From positions 186,001-250,000 of the forward strand of contig CAXSBC010000001.1 in NCBI GenBank assembly GCA_964236105.1: a stretch of 64,000 nt of DNA, read 5' to 3'. Every line of letters begins with the position of its first letter. The stretch's first letter is position 1. The notes beneath the pieces are model-generated. The model worked only from the letters and a program-made list of their open reading frames with translations, searched no databases and had not been told where the DNA came from. This document shows, piece after piece, positions 17,470 through 25,854 of this stretch. A program made the position numbers and the translations under genes. Origin of the DNA: Lichenicola sp964236105. Its GTDB lineage: Bacteria > Pseudomonadota > Alphaproteobacteria > Acetobacterales > Acetobacteraceae.

Positions 17470-19011
17470 CTAGCCGGCGTACAGGCCGGCCGGCGGTGAC
17501 GGCGACGTCCCCAGCAGCGCGTCGGTCTGGCCGCGATAGACCGGCATGGCGTTCAGGACGCCGTCGAAGTCGTGCAGGATCGCGCCGATCGTCAGGCCTT
17601 CGCCGCCCAGGCTGAACTCGCGGATGGTCGTCTCGTGGTTCGAGGTGCGGGTCTTGATCACCGACAGCCCGCGACGCACCCCGCCCTGCGCCTCGAAATA
17701 CCGCAGCAGGATGATGGTGTCGCTGAGATAGCTGAGATCCACGTCGGACCCGATCCCGCCGACCAGGCCGTGCTGGCCGAGGATCAGCAGCGTCAGCACG
17801 CCGTGCTGGCTCAGATAGCCCAGCAGCTCGTGCATCTGGAGCACCAGATAATGCTCGTCGGGCATGGCGTGCAGGTAGCCGTTCAGGCTGTCGATCAGCA
17901 GCGTCCGCACGCCGTCGATCTCGACGGCATCGCGGACATGCTGGACCAGCTCGCCAGGCGACAGCTCGGCCGGCTTGACATGGCGGATCTGCAGCCGGCC
18001 GCTGTCCAGGTGCTGCGGCAGATCCATGCCGAGGCCCTTCGAGCGGGCGAGCAGGGAGCCGACCTCCTCGTCGAACATGAAGACCGCCGCGCGCTCGCCG
18101 CGATCGAGGGCGGCGAGGATGCAGCGGATCGCGGTGGAGGTCTTGCCCGTGCCGGTCGGCCCCATCAGCAGCGTGCTGGCGCCATGCATCAGTCCGCCGC
18201 CCAGCAGGGTGTCGAGCTCGGCGACGCCGGTGCCGGCGGAAACCGGCGAGAACACGGCGCCGCTTTCCGGGGCGACGAGGCGCGGATAGATGCTGATGCC
18301 GCCGGTCTTGATGGCGTAGTCGTGAAAGCCGCCGCGAAACGCGATGCCGCGCATCTTCACCACGTGCAGCGAGCGCCGTTCGGCGCCATACCGGCTGCTG
18401 CTCTGCTCCAGCACGATCACGCCGTGCACGATCGTATGCAGCTGGCGGCCCTGCGCATCGTTCGCCCGTTCGTCGAGCAGCAGCACGGTGCAGCCGTGGC
18501 TGGCGAACCGGGCCTTCAGCGCGAAGATCTGCCGGCGGAAGCGCAGCGGCGTCTGCGCCAGCAGCCGCAGCTCGGACAGGTTGTCGAGCACGAGCCGCTT
18601 CGGCCTGTCCCGGTCGATCCGCTCCAGGATGACCGCCATGGTCTCCCCGAGCTCGAGCTCGGCCGGATGGAGCAGGGTCTGCTCGCGCTCGGACCCGGCG
18701 GCGGCGTCGAGTTCCAGCTCCAGGATCGAGATGCCGTCGAGCGACCAGCCATGCGTGGCCGCCCATGACCGCAGCTCGCGTGCGGTCTCCGACAGCGTGA
18801 CGAGCAGGCAGCCTTCGCCCCGGCGCCGACCCTCCAGCAGGAACTGCAGAGCGAGCGTCGTCTTGCCGGTGCCGGGAGTTCCTTCGACCAGATACAGGCG
18901 ATCACGGAGCAGGCCGCCGGCCAGGACGTCGTCGAGACCGCCGATGCTGGTCGATACCTGGGCACCGGCACCGCCATCGGCGGCAGGCGTGGCATCCGGT
19001 GGATCGCTCAT
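17470..19011 (-). CDS. KaiC-like double-domain RecA-fold ATPase
   Basis: A 513-residue tandem KaiC protein. The first domain has P-loop GTPGTGKT (44-51) and LSETARELR with a single catalytic-type Glu (E75). The second has GPTGTGKT (284-291), the catalytic pair E315/E316 in FMFDEEVGSL, and the LLIDSLNGYL Walker B region. The segment DLSYLSDTIILLRYFE aligns with the cyanobacterial KaiC phosphorylation strand, so the S431/T432 pair becomes S427/Y428 here. Cyanobacterial KaiC is a hexameric clock ATPase with autokinase activity; in other bacteria such homologues mostly pair with histidine kinases and their roles are poorly known. No kaiA or kaiB lies in the window. It is the first gene of a leftward cassette with the hybrid kinase (9-bp gap) and probably the GAF-GGDEF gene. 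Confidence 0.92.
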   Translation of the reverse strand: MSDPPDATPAADGGAGAQVSTSIGGLDDVLAGGLLRDRLYLVEGTPGTGKTTLALQFLLEGRRRGEGCLLVTLSETARELRSWAATHGWSLDGISILELELDAAAGSEREQTLLHPAELELGETMAVILERIDRDRPKRLVLDNLSELRLLAQTPLRFRRQIFALKARFASHGCTVLLLDERANDAQGRQLHTIVHGVIVLEQSSSRYGAERRSLHVVKMRGIAFRGGFHDYAIKTGGISIYPRLVAPESGAVFSPVSAGTGVAELDTLLGGGLMHGASTLLMGPTGTGKTSTAIRCILAALDRGERAAVFMFDEEVGSLLARSKGLGMDLPQHLDSGRLQIRHVKPAELSPGELVQHVRDAVEIDGVRTLLIDSLNGYLHAMPDEHYLVLQMHELLGYLSQHGVLTLLILGQHGLVGGIGSDVDLSYLSDTIILLRYFEAQGGVRRGLSVIKTRTSNHETTIREFSLGGEGLTIGAILHDFDGVLNAMPVYRGQTDALLGTSPSPPAGLYAG

Positions 19012-19274
19012 TCGAAGGCTCCAGGCGCGGTGAGACTGCCATGCCGGTCATCGATCGGTCACATCGGCGCGGCGACAACGCGCGGAGTCCGGGAAGGACG
19101 CAACGCCGTCATCGCCTCCGCCTGCACGGCCAGGCGCCGTCCGATCGACCGATACGGCGTTGCCGAGAGGGGGCAGGCATGTGATCCAGCGACAACCGCT
19201 CTCGGACCGCCCTCGAGACCGCCGGAGACCGCCATGCCCCCTGCCATCCCGCACCCGCCCGCGCGCGTCCGCCG

Positions 19275-20150
19275 ATGATCGTCGACCGCCGCGCGGGGGC
19301 GGCGCACCTGATCCGCGAGAGCGTGCGGCCGCTGCTGGCCTTGTTCGCGTGGGACATCGTGGTGGTGCTGCTGTTCCAGCTGGCGCACCGGCCCTGGATG
19401 GACCAGCCGGCCCTGCCCTTCTCGCTGATCGGCTCGGCGCTGGTGCTGTTCCTGAACGTGCGCAACACCACCGCCTATAACCGCTGGTGGGAGGCACGCA
19501 CGCTGTGGGGGTCGGTGACCAACAACAGCCGCTCCTTCTCGCGGCAGATGGCGACGCTGCTCGGCGGCGCGCCCGAGCTGACCCGGGCGATGGCGGCGTT
19601 CGCGCATGCGCTGCGCGGCGCGCTGCAGGGCATCGACGTGACGCCGCAGGTGCAGGCGCTGCTGACGCCGGAGCTGGCGGCGCGGGTGCGCGGGCGGCGC
19701 AACCAGGCGAACGCGATCCTGTTCGAGATCGGCGTGGCGGTGCGGGCGCAGGCGGAGGCGCGCGGCGTGCATCCGGCAGCACAGGCGGAGATCGATCGCC
19801 TGCTGTCGGATCTCGCCAACGCCCAGGGCGGGCTGGAGCGCATCCGCAACACGCCGCTGGCGATCCAGTTCTCGCTGCTGCCGCGCCTGCTGGTGCGGAT
19901 CTTCTGCGTCGTGCTGCCGCTGTCGATGGTCCAGGAGCTGGGCTGGATCACGCCGCTCGGCTCGACGCTGGTGGGGTTCCTGTTCGTGGCCCTCGACGAG
20001 ATCGGCTCGGAGCTGGAAAGCCCGTTCCTCGCCGGCCCGCATGCGGTGCCGATGGAGGCGATCACGCGCACGATCGAGATCGACCTGCTGCAGTCGATCG
20101 GCGATCCGGCACCCGAGCCGATGCAGCCGGTCCGCGGCGTGCTGCCCTGA
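19275..20150 (+). CDS. Bestrophin-family (YneE-type) anion channel
   Basis: A 291-residue inner-membrane protein of the bacterial bestrophin/UPF0187 family. The signature is the first helix followed by FLNVRNTTAYNRWWEARTLW, where the NTTAYNRWWEAR stretch is near-invariant. A long helical cytoplasmic region (about 95-205) separates it from the second pair of membrane helices (LLPRLLVRIFCVVLPLSMVQ, then GSTLVGFLFVALDEIGSELE). Bacterial members form pentameric ion channels; some conduct cations and some anions, so selectivity is open. It starts 263 bp from the divergent KaiC-like gene. A small unknown gene follows after 60 bp and may be co-transcribed. Confidence 0.92.
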   Translation: MIVDRRAGAAHLIRESVRPLLALFAWDIVVVLLFQLAHRPWMDQPALPFSLIGSALVLFLNVRNTTAYNRWWEARTLWGSVTNNSRSFSRQMATLLGGAPELTRAMAAFAHALRGALQGIDVTPQVQALLTPELAARVRGRRNQANAILFEIGVAVRAQAEARGVHPAAQAEIDRLLSDLANAQGGLERIRNTPLAIQFSLLPRLLVRIFCVVLPLSMVQELGWITPLGSTLVGFLFVALDEIGSELESPFLAGPHAVPMEAITRTIEIDLLQSIGDPAPEPMQPVRGVLP

Positions 20151-20210
20151 GACCGGCAACCCCCGCCGGCGAGGGCGGTTGAGGGCAGGTCAGAGGATCA
20201 GGAGGACGCG

Positions 20211-20525
20211 GTGGCCGACATTCAGGAGCCGAACAGCTACGGCGAAGGCAAGCACGGCATCGCCCGCCGGCTGGTGGACGCGTCGATGCGCGCGCAGCGC
20301 GACGGCGATCTCGACGAGGCCGAGCGGCTGATGGACGAGGCGCAGCGCACCGATCCGCAGGCGGTCGAGGACGCGCTGCTGGAAACGCGCCAGGGCGCCA
20401 AGCTGGACGCGGCCGAGATCGGCACCGACGCCGAGGTGGCGGCGATCACCCGCACCATCGAGCCGAACGCCGACGCGCCGTCGCGTTCGGGGGTGACGGG
20501 GTCGGGCAGCGGGGCGGATGGCTGA
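20211..20525 (+). CDS. Small acidic protein of unknown function
   Basis: A 104-residue soluble acidic protein. Residues 15-65 are predicted helical, with LVDASMRAQRDGDLDEAERL resembling a single TPR-like helical hairpin; the C terminus is a low-complexity Ser/Gly tail. The GTG start at 20211 has a strong ribosome-binding sequence (GGAGGA about eight bases upstream), which argues that this is a real gene. It follows the bestrophin gene by 60 bp on the same strand and is convergent with the glycosylase gene. No family was recognised and no function is proposed. Confidence 0.7.
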   Translation: MADIQEPNSYGEGKHGIARRLVDASMRAQRDGDLDEAERLMDEAQRTDPQAVEDALLETRQGAKLDAAEIGTDAEVAAITRTIEPNADAPSRSGVTGSGSGADG

Positions 20526-20608
20526 GCGCCAGACAAGCCGCGCACCACCTTTCTCAGTCTGCCGGAAGGCGCTCCCGGGCAGGGCCGACGCGACGGCGGG
20601 CGCTGGCG

Positions 20609-21211
20609 TCAGGTCGCGGGCGTCACCGCTGCCCGGCGCGGCCCCGCCGGCATCCGGCTCACGAAGGCGGAGCCGTCGAGCCAGAAGCGCCACGGCGTCT
20701 CGACGCCGCGGGTGATGCCGATGCGGGGTCCTGCGATCACGGCCTGGGCCGTTTCTTGCCGCACAAGGCGGAACGGCGGCGCGTCCAGTGCGTGCCCGCC
20801 CAGGGCGTCGGTGACGGCCAGCGCCTGGCACACCCGGCCGGGTCCGCGGCACAGGTCGCGCAGGACCGCAATGTTGCGGCGCTCCTGCATGAGCGGGATG
20901 CCGGCGCGGGGCTCCAGGGCCCGGATCAGCACGGCGCTGCCGGGCTCCGGCCCGCAGACCAGGTTCAGGCACCAGTGGATGCCGTAGGAGCGATACACGT
21001 AGGCATGGCCGGGCGGGCCGAACATCGCGGCGTTGCGGCGGGTGCGGCCGGCAAAGCTGTGCGAGGCCGGATCGAGGCGATCATAGGCCTCGGTCTCCAC
21101 CACCGGCCCGCCGACGCCGTCCAGCAGGAGCGTGACGCCGATCAGGTCGCGGGCCACCTCGGCCACCGGGCGGCGGAAGAAGCCCGCATCGAGCGGGCCC
21201 CCGTCAGGCAA
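20609..21211 (-). CDS. mpg: 3-methyladenine DNA glycosylase (AAG/MPG family)
   Basis: Excises alkylated purines such as 3-methyladenine and hypoxanthine to start base-excision repair. The 200-residue protein shows the AAG fold signatures: RDLIGVTLLLDG, VVETEAY with catalytic-type E41, ASHSFAGRTRRNAAMF, AYVYRSYGIHWCLNLVC with the base-flipping Tyr, and GPGRVCQAL. The start is a TTG at 21211: an in-frame stop lies nine bases upstream, so no longer version is possible, and no ATG follows before the domain. The start lies inside the end of the ligase gene (8-base overlap), which implies translational coupling with ligase and exonuclease in a single repair operon. Confidence 0.94.
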   Translation of the reverse strand: MPDGGPLDAGFFRRPVAEVARDLIGVTLLLDGVGGPVVETEAYDRLDPASHSFAGRTRRNAAMFGPPGHAYVYRSYGIHWCLNLVCGPEPGSAVLIRALEPRAGIPLMQERRNIAVLRDLCRGPGRVCQALAVTDALGGHALDAPPFRLVRQETAQAVIAGPRIGITRGVETPWRFWLDGSAFVSRMPAGPRRAAVTPAT

Positions 21212-22802
21212 GGGTCCGGGTCAGCGTGTCGAGGCGGTCGGCATCCTCGGGCTTCTTGTCCAGGCGCAGGCGGGCGACGCGGGGAAAGCGCAGCGCCACG
21301 CCGGACTTGTGGCGCGCCGAGCGCTGCGCGGCGTCGAAGGCGATCTCCAGCACGATGCCGAGGGTAGGCTCGTGCTCGACCTCGCGAACCGGGCCGAAGC
21401 GCTGGGTGGTGTTGTTGCGGATCCAGCGGTCCAGCACCACGAGCTCGGCATCGGTGAAGCCGGAATAGGCCTTGCCGACCGGCACCAGCTCGTCGTCGCC
21501 GTTGTCGAGCTGGCGCCACAGGCCGAACGTGTAGTCGGAATAGTACGACGAGCGCTTGCCGTGGCCGCGCTGGGCGTACATCAGCACGGCGTCGATGGTC
21601 AGCGGATCGCGCTTCCATTTCCACCACAGCCCCTTCGGCCGGCCCGGCAGATACGGGCTGTCGCGGCGCTTGAGCATCAGCCCCTCGATCGAGGCCGCGC
21701 GGGCGCCGTCGCGGATCAGCGACAGCGCCTCGATGCCGGGCGCCTCGATGATCTCCGACAGGTCCATGCGGTCGGGCCGCTCGCGGACGAAGAACGCCTC
21801 CAGCCGGGCGCGCCGCTCGGTGAAGGGCAGCGGGCGCAGATCGACGCCGCCGTCGAACAGGATGTCGTAGAGGCGGACCCAGACCGGGAACTCGCCCATC
21901 ATCTTCGCCGTCGGCGACTTGCGGTTCAGGCGCTGCTGCAGGTCGGCGAACGGCGCCACCTGGCCGTCGCGGAGCACCAGCAGCTCGCCGTCGAGCACGG
22001 CATCGAAGCCCATGCGCTCGACGATCTCGGGGAAGGCCTGCGAGATGTCGTCGGCGCCGCGCGAATACAGCCGCCGTCCGCCCGGGGTGGAGACGAGCTG
22101 CACGCGGATGCCGTCCCATTTCCACTCGGCCGCGAACAGCGCGAACGGCAGCGCCGCGAGGTCGGGCAGCTCCAGCGGATGGGCCAGCATCGGCGGCCGG
22201 AACACCGGCGCGCCGGCGGGATCGGGACGCTCGCCGCGCCCCTCGACCCAGGCGAACAGCTCGGCGTAGGGCGGCAGCAGCCCGTGCCAGACCTCCTCGA
22301 TATCGTCCGCCGCGATGGTGCCGCCGCTGAGCTCGGCCAGCGCGATCTTGGCCAGCCGCACCGAGGCGCCCACCCGGAGCGCTCCGGTGATGAGCTTGAG
22401 GATCGCCAGCCTGACCGGGGCCGGCGAGGCGTCGAGCCAGCCTGCGACCAGCCGCGGCAGCTCGGCCTTGGGGGTGACGGCGAGCGCCTCCACCACCTCG
22501 GCGAGCAGCGGCGGCGGCGCGTTGACAGGCCGCTCGGGCCACATCAGGGCGACGGTCTCGGCGAGGTCGCCGACATAGTCGTACGACCAGGCGAACAGCA
22601 CCGGATCGGTGCGGCTCTCGGCGAGCGCCCGGATCAGGCCGGGCTTGGCGGCATCGAAGGCGAGCTCGCCGGTCAGGGCTGCGAGGCCGATGCCCCGGTC
22701 GGGGTCCGGCTCGGTCTCGAAGAAGCGGCGCAGCAGGGCGACCTTGGCGAGGCGGCCGGGGGTCAGGGTCAGCCGCTCGAGCAGCTCGGCGAAGGCGATC
22801 AT
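21204..22802 (-). CDS. ATP-dependent DNA ligase
   Basis: Seals nicks in DNA using ATP. The 532-residue protein has an N-terminal helical DNA-binding domain (about 1-200), the nucleotidyltransferase domain with catalytic lysine K228 in EWKWDGIR (motif I), motif III-like DAVLDGELLV, motif IV IEGLMLKRRDSPY, motif V LWWKWKRDPLTIDAVL, and a C-terminal OB fold. This arrangement matches the bacterial ligase that travels with the MBL-fold exonuclease, not the Ku-linked LigD. Its ATG overlaps the exonuclease stop by four bases (ATGA), and its end overlaps the glycosylase start. The other usual partners of this ligase cluster, an Lhr-type helicase and a metallophosphoesterase, are not in the window. 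Confidence 0.95.
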   Translation of the reverse strand: MIAFAELLERLTLTPGRLAKVALLRRFFETEPDPDRGIGLAALTGELAFDAAKPGLIRALAESRTDPVLFAWSYDYVGDLAETVALMWPERPVNAPPPLLAEVVEALAVTPKAELPRLVAGWLDASPAPVRLAILKLITGALRVGASVRLAKIALAELSGGTIAADDIEEVWHGLLPPYAELFAWVEGRGERPDPAGAPVFRPPMLAHPLELPDLAALPFALFAAEWKWDGIRVQLVSTPGGRRLYSRGADDISQAFPEIVERMGFDAVLDGELLVLRDGQVAPFADLQQRLNRKSPTAKMMGEFPVWVRLYDILFDGGVDLRPLPFTERRARLEAFFVRERPDRMDLSEIIEAPGIEALSLIRDGARAASIEGLMLKRRDSPYLPGRPKGLWWKWKRDPLTIDAVLMYAQRGHGKRSSYYSDYTFGLWRQLDNGDDELVPVGKAYSGFTDAELVVLDRWIRNNTTQRFGPVREVEHEPTLGIVLEIAFDAAQRSARHKSGVALRFPRVARLRLDKKPEDADRLDTLTRTLA

Positions 22803-23899
22803 GCGTCCGGCCCGACGTCTGGCCCGACGTCCGGTCCGGCGGCGGCCCCGGGCGGCGCGTCCGGGGCGGAAGCCGGCGGCCCGTCCTCGCCCTCCTCCTC
22901 GTCGCCGTAGCCGATCAGGCGCAGGGCGCGCCCGACCCTCCCTTGCGCCTCCGCCGCGTGGATCAGCGCCTCCTCGCGGCCATGCGTGACCCAGATCTCG
23001 GGGGCGTCGACGTCGACCAGGGTCCGGCAGAGCTCGTCCCAGTCGCAATGGTCGGAGATCACCAGCGGCAGCTCCACGCCCTTGGCCTTGGCGCGCTGGC
23101 GCACGCGCATCCAGCCCGAGGCGAGGCAGGTCACCGGGTCGGCGAGGCGGCGCGCCCAGCGGTCGGCGATCGCCGATGGCGGCGCCAGCACGATGGCGCC
23201 GAGCAGCTCCGCCTTGGCCGCCACCGTGGCGGGACGCAGGTCGCCGAGCCGGACGCCCATCGCCTCGTAGGCGCGGCAGACCGGCATCAGGGCGCCATGC
23301 AGATAGATTGGCTGATCCCAGCCCGCCTCGCGGATCAGCATGATCAGGCGCTGGCACTTGCCGAGCGCGTAGCAGCCGACGACATGGGTGCGCTCGGGGA
23401 ACAGCGCCACGCTGACGAGCAGCTTGCGGGCCTCGCCGAGCGGGTCCGGATGACGGAACACCGGCAGGCCGAAGGTGGCCTCGGTGACGAACACGTCGCA
23501 GGCGATCGGCTCGAACGGCAGGCAGGTCGGGTCGGCCACCCGCTTGTAGTCGCCCGACACCACGGCGCGCGAACCCCGCCACTCCATCGCCACCTGGGCG
23601 CTGCCCAGCACATGGCCAGCCGGCTGCATCCAGACGCGCGCCTCGCCGATGGTCAGCACCTCGCCCAGTGCCACCGGCTGCTGCGCGCGGCCGGAGCGGC
23701 CCTCGCCCATGCGCACGTCCATGATCGCCAGCGTTTCCGCGGTGGCGAGCACCGCGCCATGGCCAGGGCGGGCATGGTCGGCATGGGCGTGGGTGATGAC
23801 GGCGCGCGGGACCGGGTTCACCGGATCGATGAAGAAGCCGCCCGGCTCGCACCAGAGGCCGTCGGGAAGCACCTTCAGCCATGTCTCGGGATGCGGCAT
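22799..23899 (-). CDS. Ligase-associated DNA exonuclease (metallo-beta-lactamase/beta-CASP fold)
   Basis: A 366-residue metallo-beta-lactamase-fold nuclease with the metal motif HAHADH (H37, H39, D41, H42), the MQPAGHVLGSAQV segment with the next ligand, SGDYKRV, and the beta-CASP region ending in ISDHCDWDELC. It belongs to the group annotated as ligase-associated exonuclease, related to SNM1/Artemis-type nucleases, and is expected to trim DNA ends before sealing. The last 35 residues are an acidic Pro/Gly/Asp tail (DVGPDVGPDA). It is the first gene of the exonuclease-ligase-glycosylase operon. ATG 23899 is the first start compatible with the conserved TWLKVLPDGLWCEPGG N terminus. Confidence 0.94.
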   Translation of the reverse strand: MPHPETWLKVLPDGLWCEPGGFFIDPVNPVPRAVITHAHADHARPGHGAVLATAETLAIMDVRMGEGRSGRAQQPVALGEVLTIGEARVWMQPAGHVLGSAQVAMEWRGSRAVVSGDYKRVADPTCLPFEPIACDVFVTEATFGLPVFRHPDPLGEARKLLVSVALFPERTHVVGCYALGKCQRLIMLIREAGWDQPIYLHGALMPVCRAYEAMGVRLGDLRPATVAAKAELLGAIVLAPPSAIADRWARRLADPVTCLASGWMRVRQRAKAKGVELPLVISDHCDWDELCRTLVDVDAPEIWVTHGREEALIHAAEAQGRVGRALRLIGYGDEEEGEDGPPASAPDAPPGAAAGPDVGPDVGPDA

Positions 23900-24058
23900 C
23901 GGCCTGCAACATCCGGGCGGCACCGACGGTTGCGTGCAGGCCGCCAGCCGCGTCCGGAAAGCCGGCCGGAACGATACGCGGCCGGCGCGACCAGTCGGCG
24001 CTGGCGAAACCGCGCCGCCCTCGGCCATAGTGACCGGCACAGGGTGAGGAACGAGTCG

Positions 24059-24601
24059 ATGGCATACCGGATACAGGCAGCGTGGCACGGCGCGCTGGCG
24101 ATCGGCCTGACCATGGCCCTGCCGCTCGCGTCGCCACAGGCGCAGGCGGCCGGCATGAAGGCGTGCAGCCTCAAGTTCCAGGCGGCCAAGCAGGCCGGGA
24201 CGCTGAACGGCCAGGACTGGAAGGCCTTCCGCGCCGCCCAGTGCGGCAGCGCGTCGGCTGCCGGCACCCAGTCCGCGGCCGCCACTCCCGCCGCCCAGCC
24301 CACGACCGCGGCACCCGCCAGCGCCCAGGCGGCGGCATCGCCGGCCGCTGCGGCGACGCGGCCGGCCACCGCGACGGCACCGGCGACCACCGCCGCCGCT
24401 GCCGCGCCGACCGGCAACGCGACCTACCCGACCGCGGTGAACAGCAAGTATGCCAGCCTCAAGCCGGGCAAGGCGCGGATGCAGACGTGCCTGGACCAGT
24501 ATCACGCGAACAAGAACTCGGGCGGCAATGGCGGTCTGAAGTGGATCCAGAAGGGCGGCGGCTATTTCAGCACCTGCACCAAGCGGCTGAAGGCAGCCTA
24601 G
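24059..24601 (+). CDS. Secreted low-complexity protein with two cysteine motifs
   Basis: A 180-residue protein with a clear Sec signal peptide (hydrophobic core at about 12-24, cleavage probably after AQA near residue 29). The mature part has an N-terminal segment with two cysteines (C35 in MKACSLKF, C62 in AAQCG) that resembles PsiF-type repeats, a central Ala/Thr/Pro linker of about 70 residues, and a C-terminal module with two more cysteines (MQTCLDQYHANK, YFSTCTKRL) separated by GLKWIQKGGG. The shape suggests a periplasmic or surface protein with a disulfide in each terminal module. The ATG at 24059 has GTGAGGA upstream. No function is known; it is divergent from the exonuclease gene. Confidence 0.8.
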   Translation: MAYRIQAAWHGALAIGLTMALPLASPQAQAAGMKACSLKFQAAKQAGTLNGQDWKAFRAAQCGSASAAGTQSAAATPAAQPTTAAPASAQAAASPAAAATRPATATAPATTAAAAAPTGNATYPTAVNSKYASLKPGKARMQTCLDQYHANKNSGGNGGLKWIQKGGGYFSTCTKRLKAA

Positions 24602-24624
24602 CCGCCGCAGCCCGAACGCGGCGG
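24602..24624. terminator. GC-rich hairpin between convergent genes
   Basis: CCGCCGC (24602-24608) and GCGGCGG (24618-24624) form a perfect 7-bp stem with a 9-base loop, starting one base after the stop of the secreted Cys protein and 18 bp from the stop of the convergent hydroxylase gene. There is no U-tract, so it is at best a weak or Rho-assisted bidirectional terminator. Confidence 0.4.
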
Positions 24625-24641
24625 TCCGCGGCCGGGCGGCT

Positions 24642-25601
24642 CTACTGCGCCGCGGCGACCTTGTGGCGCCGCCGCCGGCGGGTGAGCAGGCGCCAGGACA
24701 GCGCCAGCCCGCCGATCTGCTGCTGCAGCCACGAGCCGGTGGCGAGCGCCTCTGGCGCGCGGGCGTCGCCGGTCTCGATCACGTCGTGGCGGAAGTCGGC
24801 GGTGCGCAACAGCATGTCCCACCAGGGAAACACGCCGCCATAGTTGCAGGAGTTGCGGCCGGCGGCGTCGAGCCCGTGATGGGCGCGGTGGAACTGCGGC
24901 GAGATCAGCAGGCGCTCGCCGAGCCAGCCGAAGCGGAGGCGGGTGTTGGCGTGGCTGAAGCTCTCCACGAGGCGCAAGCTCAGCACCAGCAGCGGGAACT
25001 GCATCGGCGGCACGCCGATCAGCAGGCCGGCGGCGATGAACCAGACATAGCCGATCGCGTCGTCGAGCACGTGGTTGCGGTCGTCCGACCAGAAGGTCAT
25101 CTGGCGCTGCGCGTGATGCAGCGCGTGCAGCCCGTACCACCAGCCGTAGGTGTGGCTGAAGCGGTGGCGCCAGTAGTCGGCGGCGTCGAGCAGCACCGCA
25201 TAGATCAGGAAGGTGACCACCGGCATGCCGATCAGGACAGGCGCCAGGCTCTCCAGCGTCGGCGGGATGTAGCCATGGTCGGTGAGCCAGCCGTTCAGCG
25301 CGGTCTGGATCCAGTAGAAGCCGAAGAAGGTGACCAGCGGGAACACGCCGATCCGCGCGATCAGCGTGTAGAACACGTCCATGCCGACCGCGTCGCGCCG
25401 CTCCCAGCGCACCAGCGGCCAGAACCGCTCGGCCGGCACGCAGATGGCGTAGTTGATGATCACCTGCAGCACGCCGTAGACCGCGAACAGGGTCCACATG
25501 AAGGCGGTGTCTTCCCACTGCATCCAGCCGGCCTGCCACAGCAGCGGGATCAGCACCGTCTCGTGGATCCAGCCGGCGATCCAGGCGAACGGGTCGGTCA
25601 T
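24642..25601 (-). CDS. Sterol desaturase/fatty acid hydroxylase family protein
   Basis: A 319-residue integral membrane di-iron oxygenase. The three histidine clusters are present in order: HRFSH (in DYWRHRFSHTY), HALHH, and FHRAHH, preceded by four to five hydrophobic segments. Members hydroxylate or desaturate sterols, carotenoids, ornithine lipids or fatty acids at the membrane; no substrate is indicated by neighbours. The C terminus ends in a run of arginines (RRRRRHK). The gene starts at ATG 25601 and is followed after 40 bp by the convergent secreted Cys protein. Hopanoid or lipid modification would suit an acetic-acid-type bacterium, but this is inference. Confidence 0.92.
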   Translation of the reverse strand: MTDPFAWIAGWIHETVLIPLLWQAGWMQWEDTAFMWTLFAVYGVLQVIINYAICVPAERFWPLVRWERRDAVGMDVFYTLIARIGVFPLVTFFGFYWIQTALNGWLTDHGYIPPTLESLAPVLIGMPVVTFLIYAVLLDAADYWRHRFSHTYGWWYGLHALHHAQRQMTFWSDDRNHVLDDAIGYVWFIAAGLLIGVPPMQFPLLVLSLRLVESFSHANTRLRFGWLGERLLISPQFHRAHHGLDAAGRNSCNYGGVFPWWDMLLRTADFRHDVIETGDARAPEALATGSWLQQQIGGLALSWRLLTRRRRRHKVAAAQ

Positions 25602-25854
25602 CGTCGGTCTCCGGTCTGGTGCCGCGTCTCGAACGCGCCCGGCTGCGCCGCGATGGTCGAGACGGGCGCGATGCTATCATGCTCCGGCGGCGCCGGCAGC
25701 CCGCATGGCGCGGGCCCGGCCGGACGCGATCGACCGCGACCGGCTTTCCGTCGATGACGGCGCCGCCGCCATCTTGCATGGCGCCGCCGCCTCGGGCCTA
25801 GTCGAGGGTCAGAACGCCAGTGATCGAGCTGTGCGCGTTGGGGGGGAGTCGCGT

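Noticed and set aside
17470..19011. RadA/DnaB-type helicase reading of the double-ATPase gene
   Set aside because: Two P-loops, the DEE catalytic pair and the DTIILLRYFE strand match KaiC and there is no RadA zinc finger.
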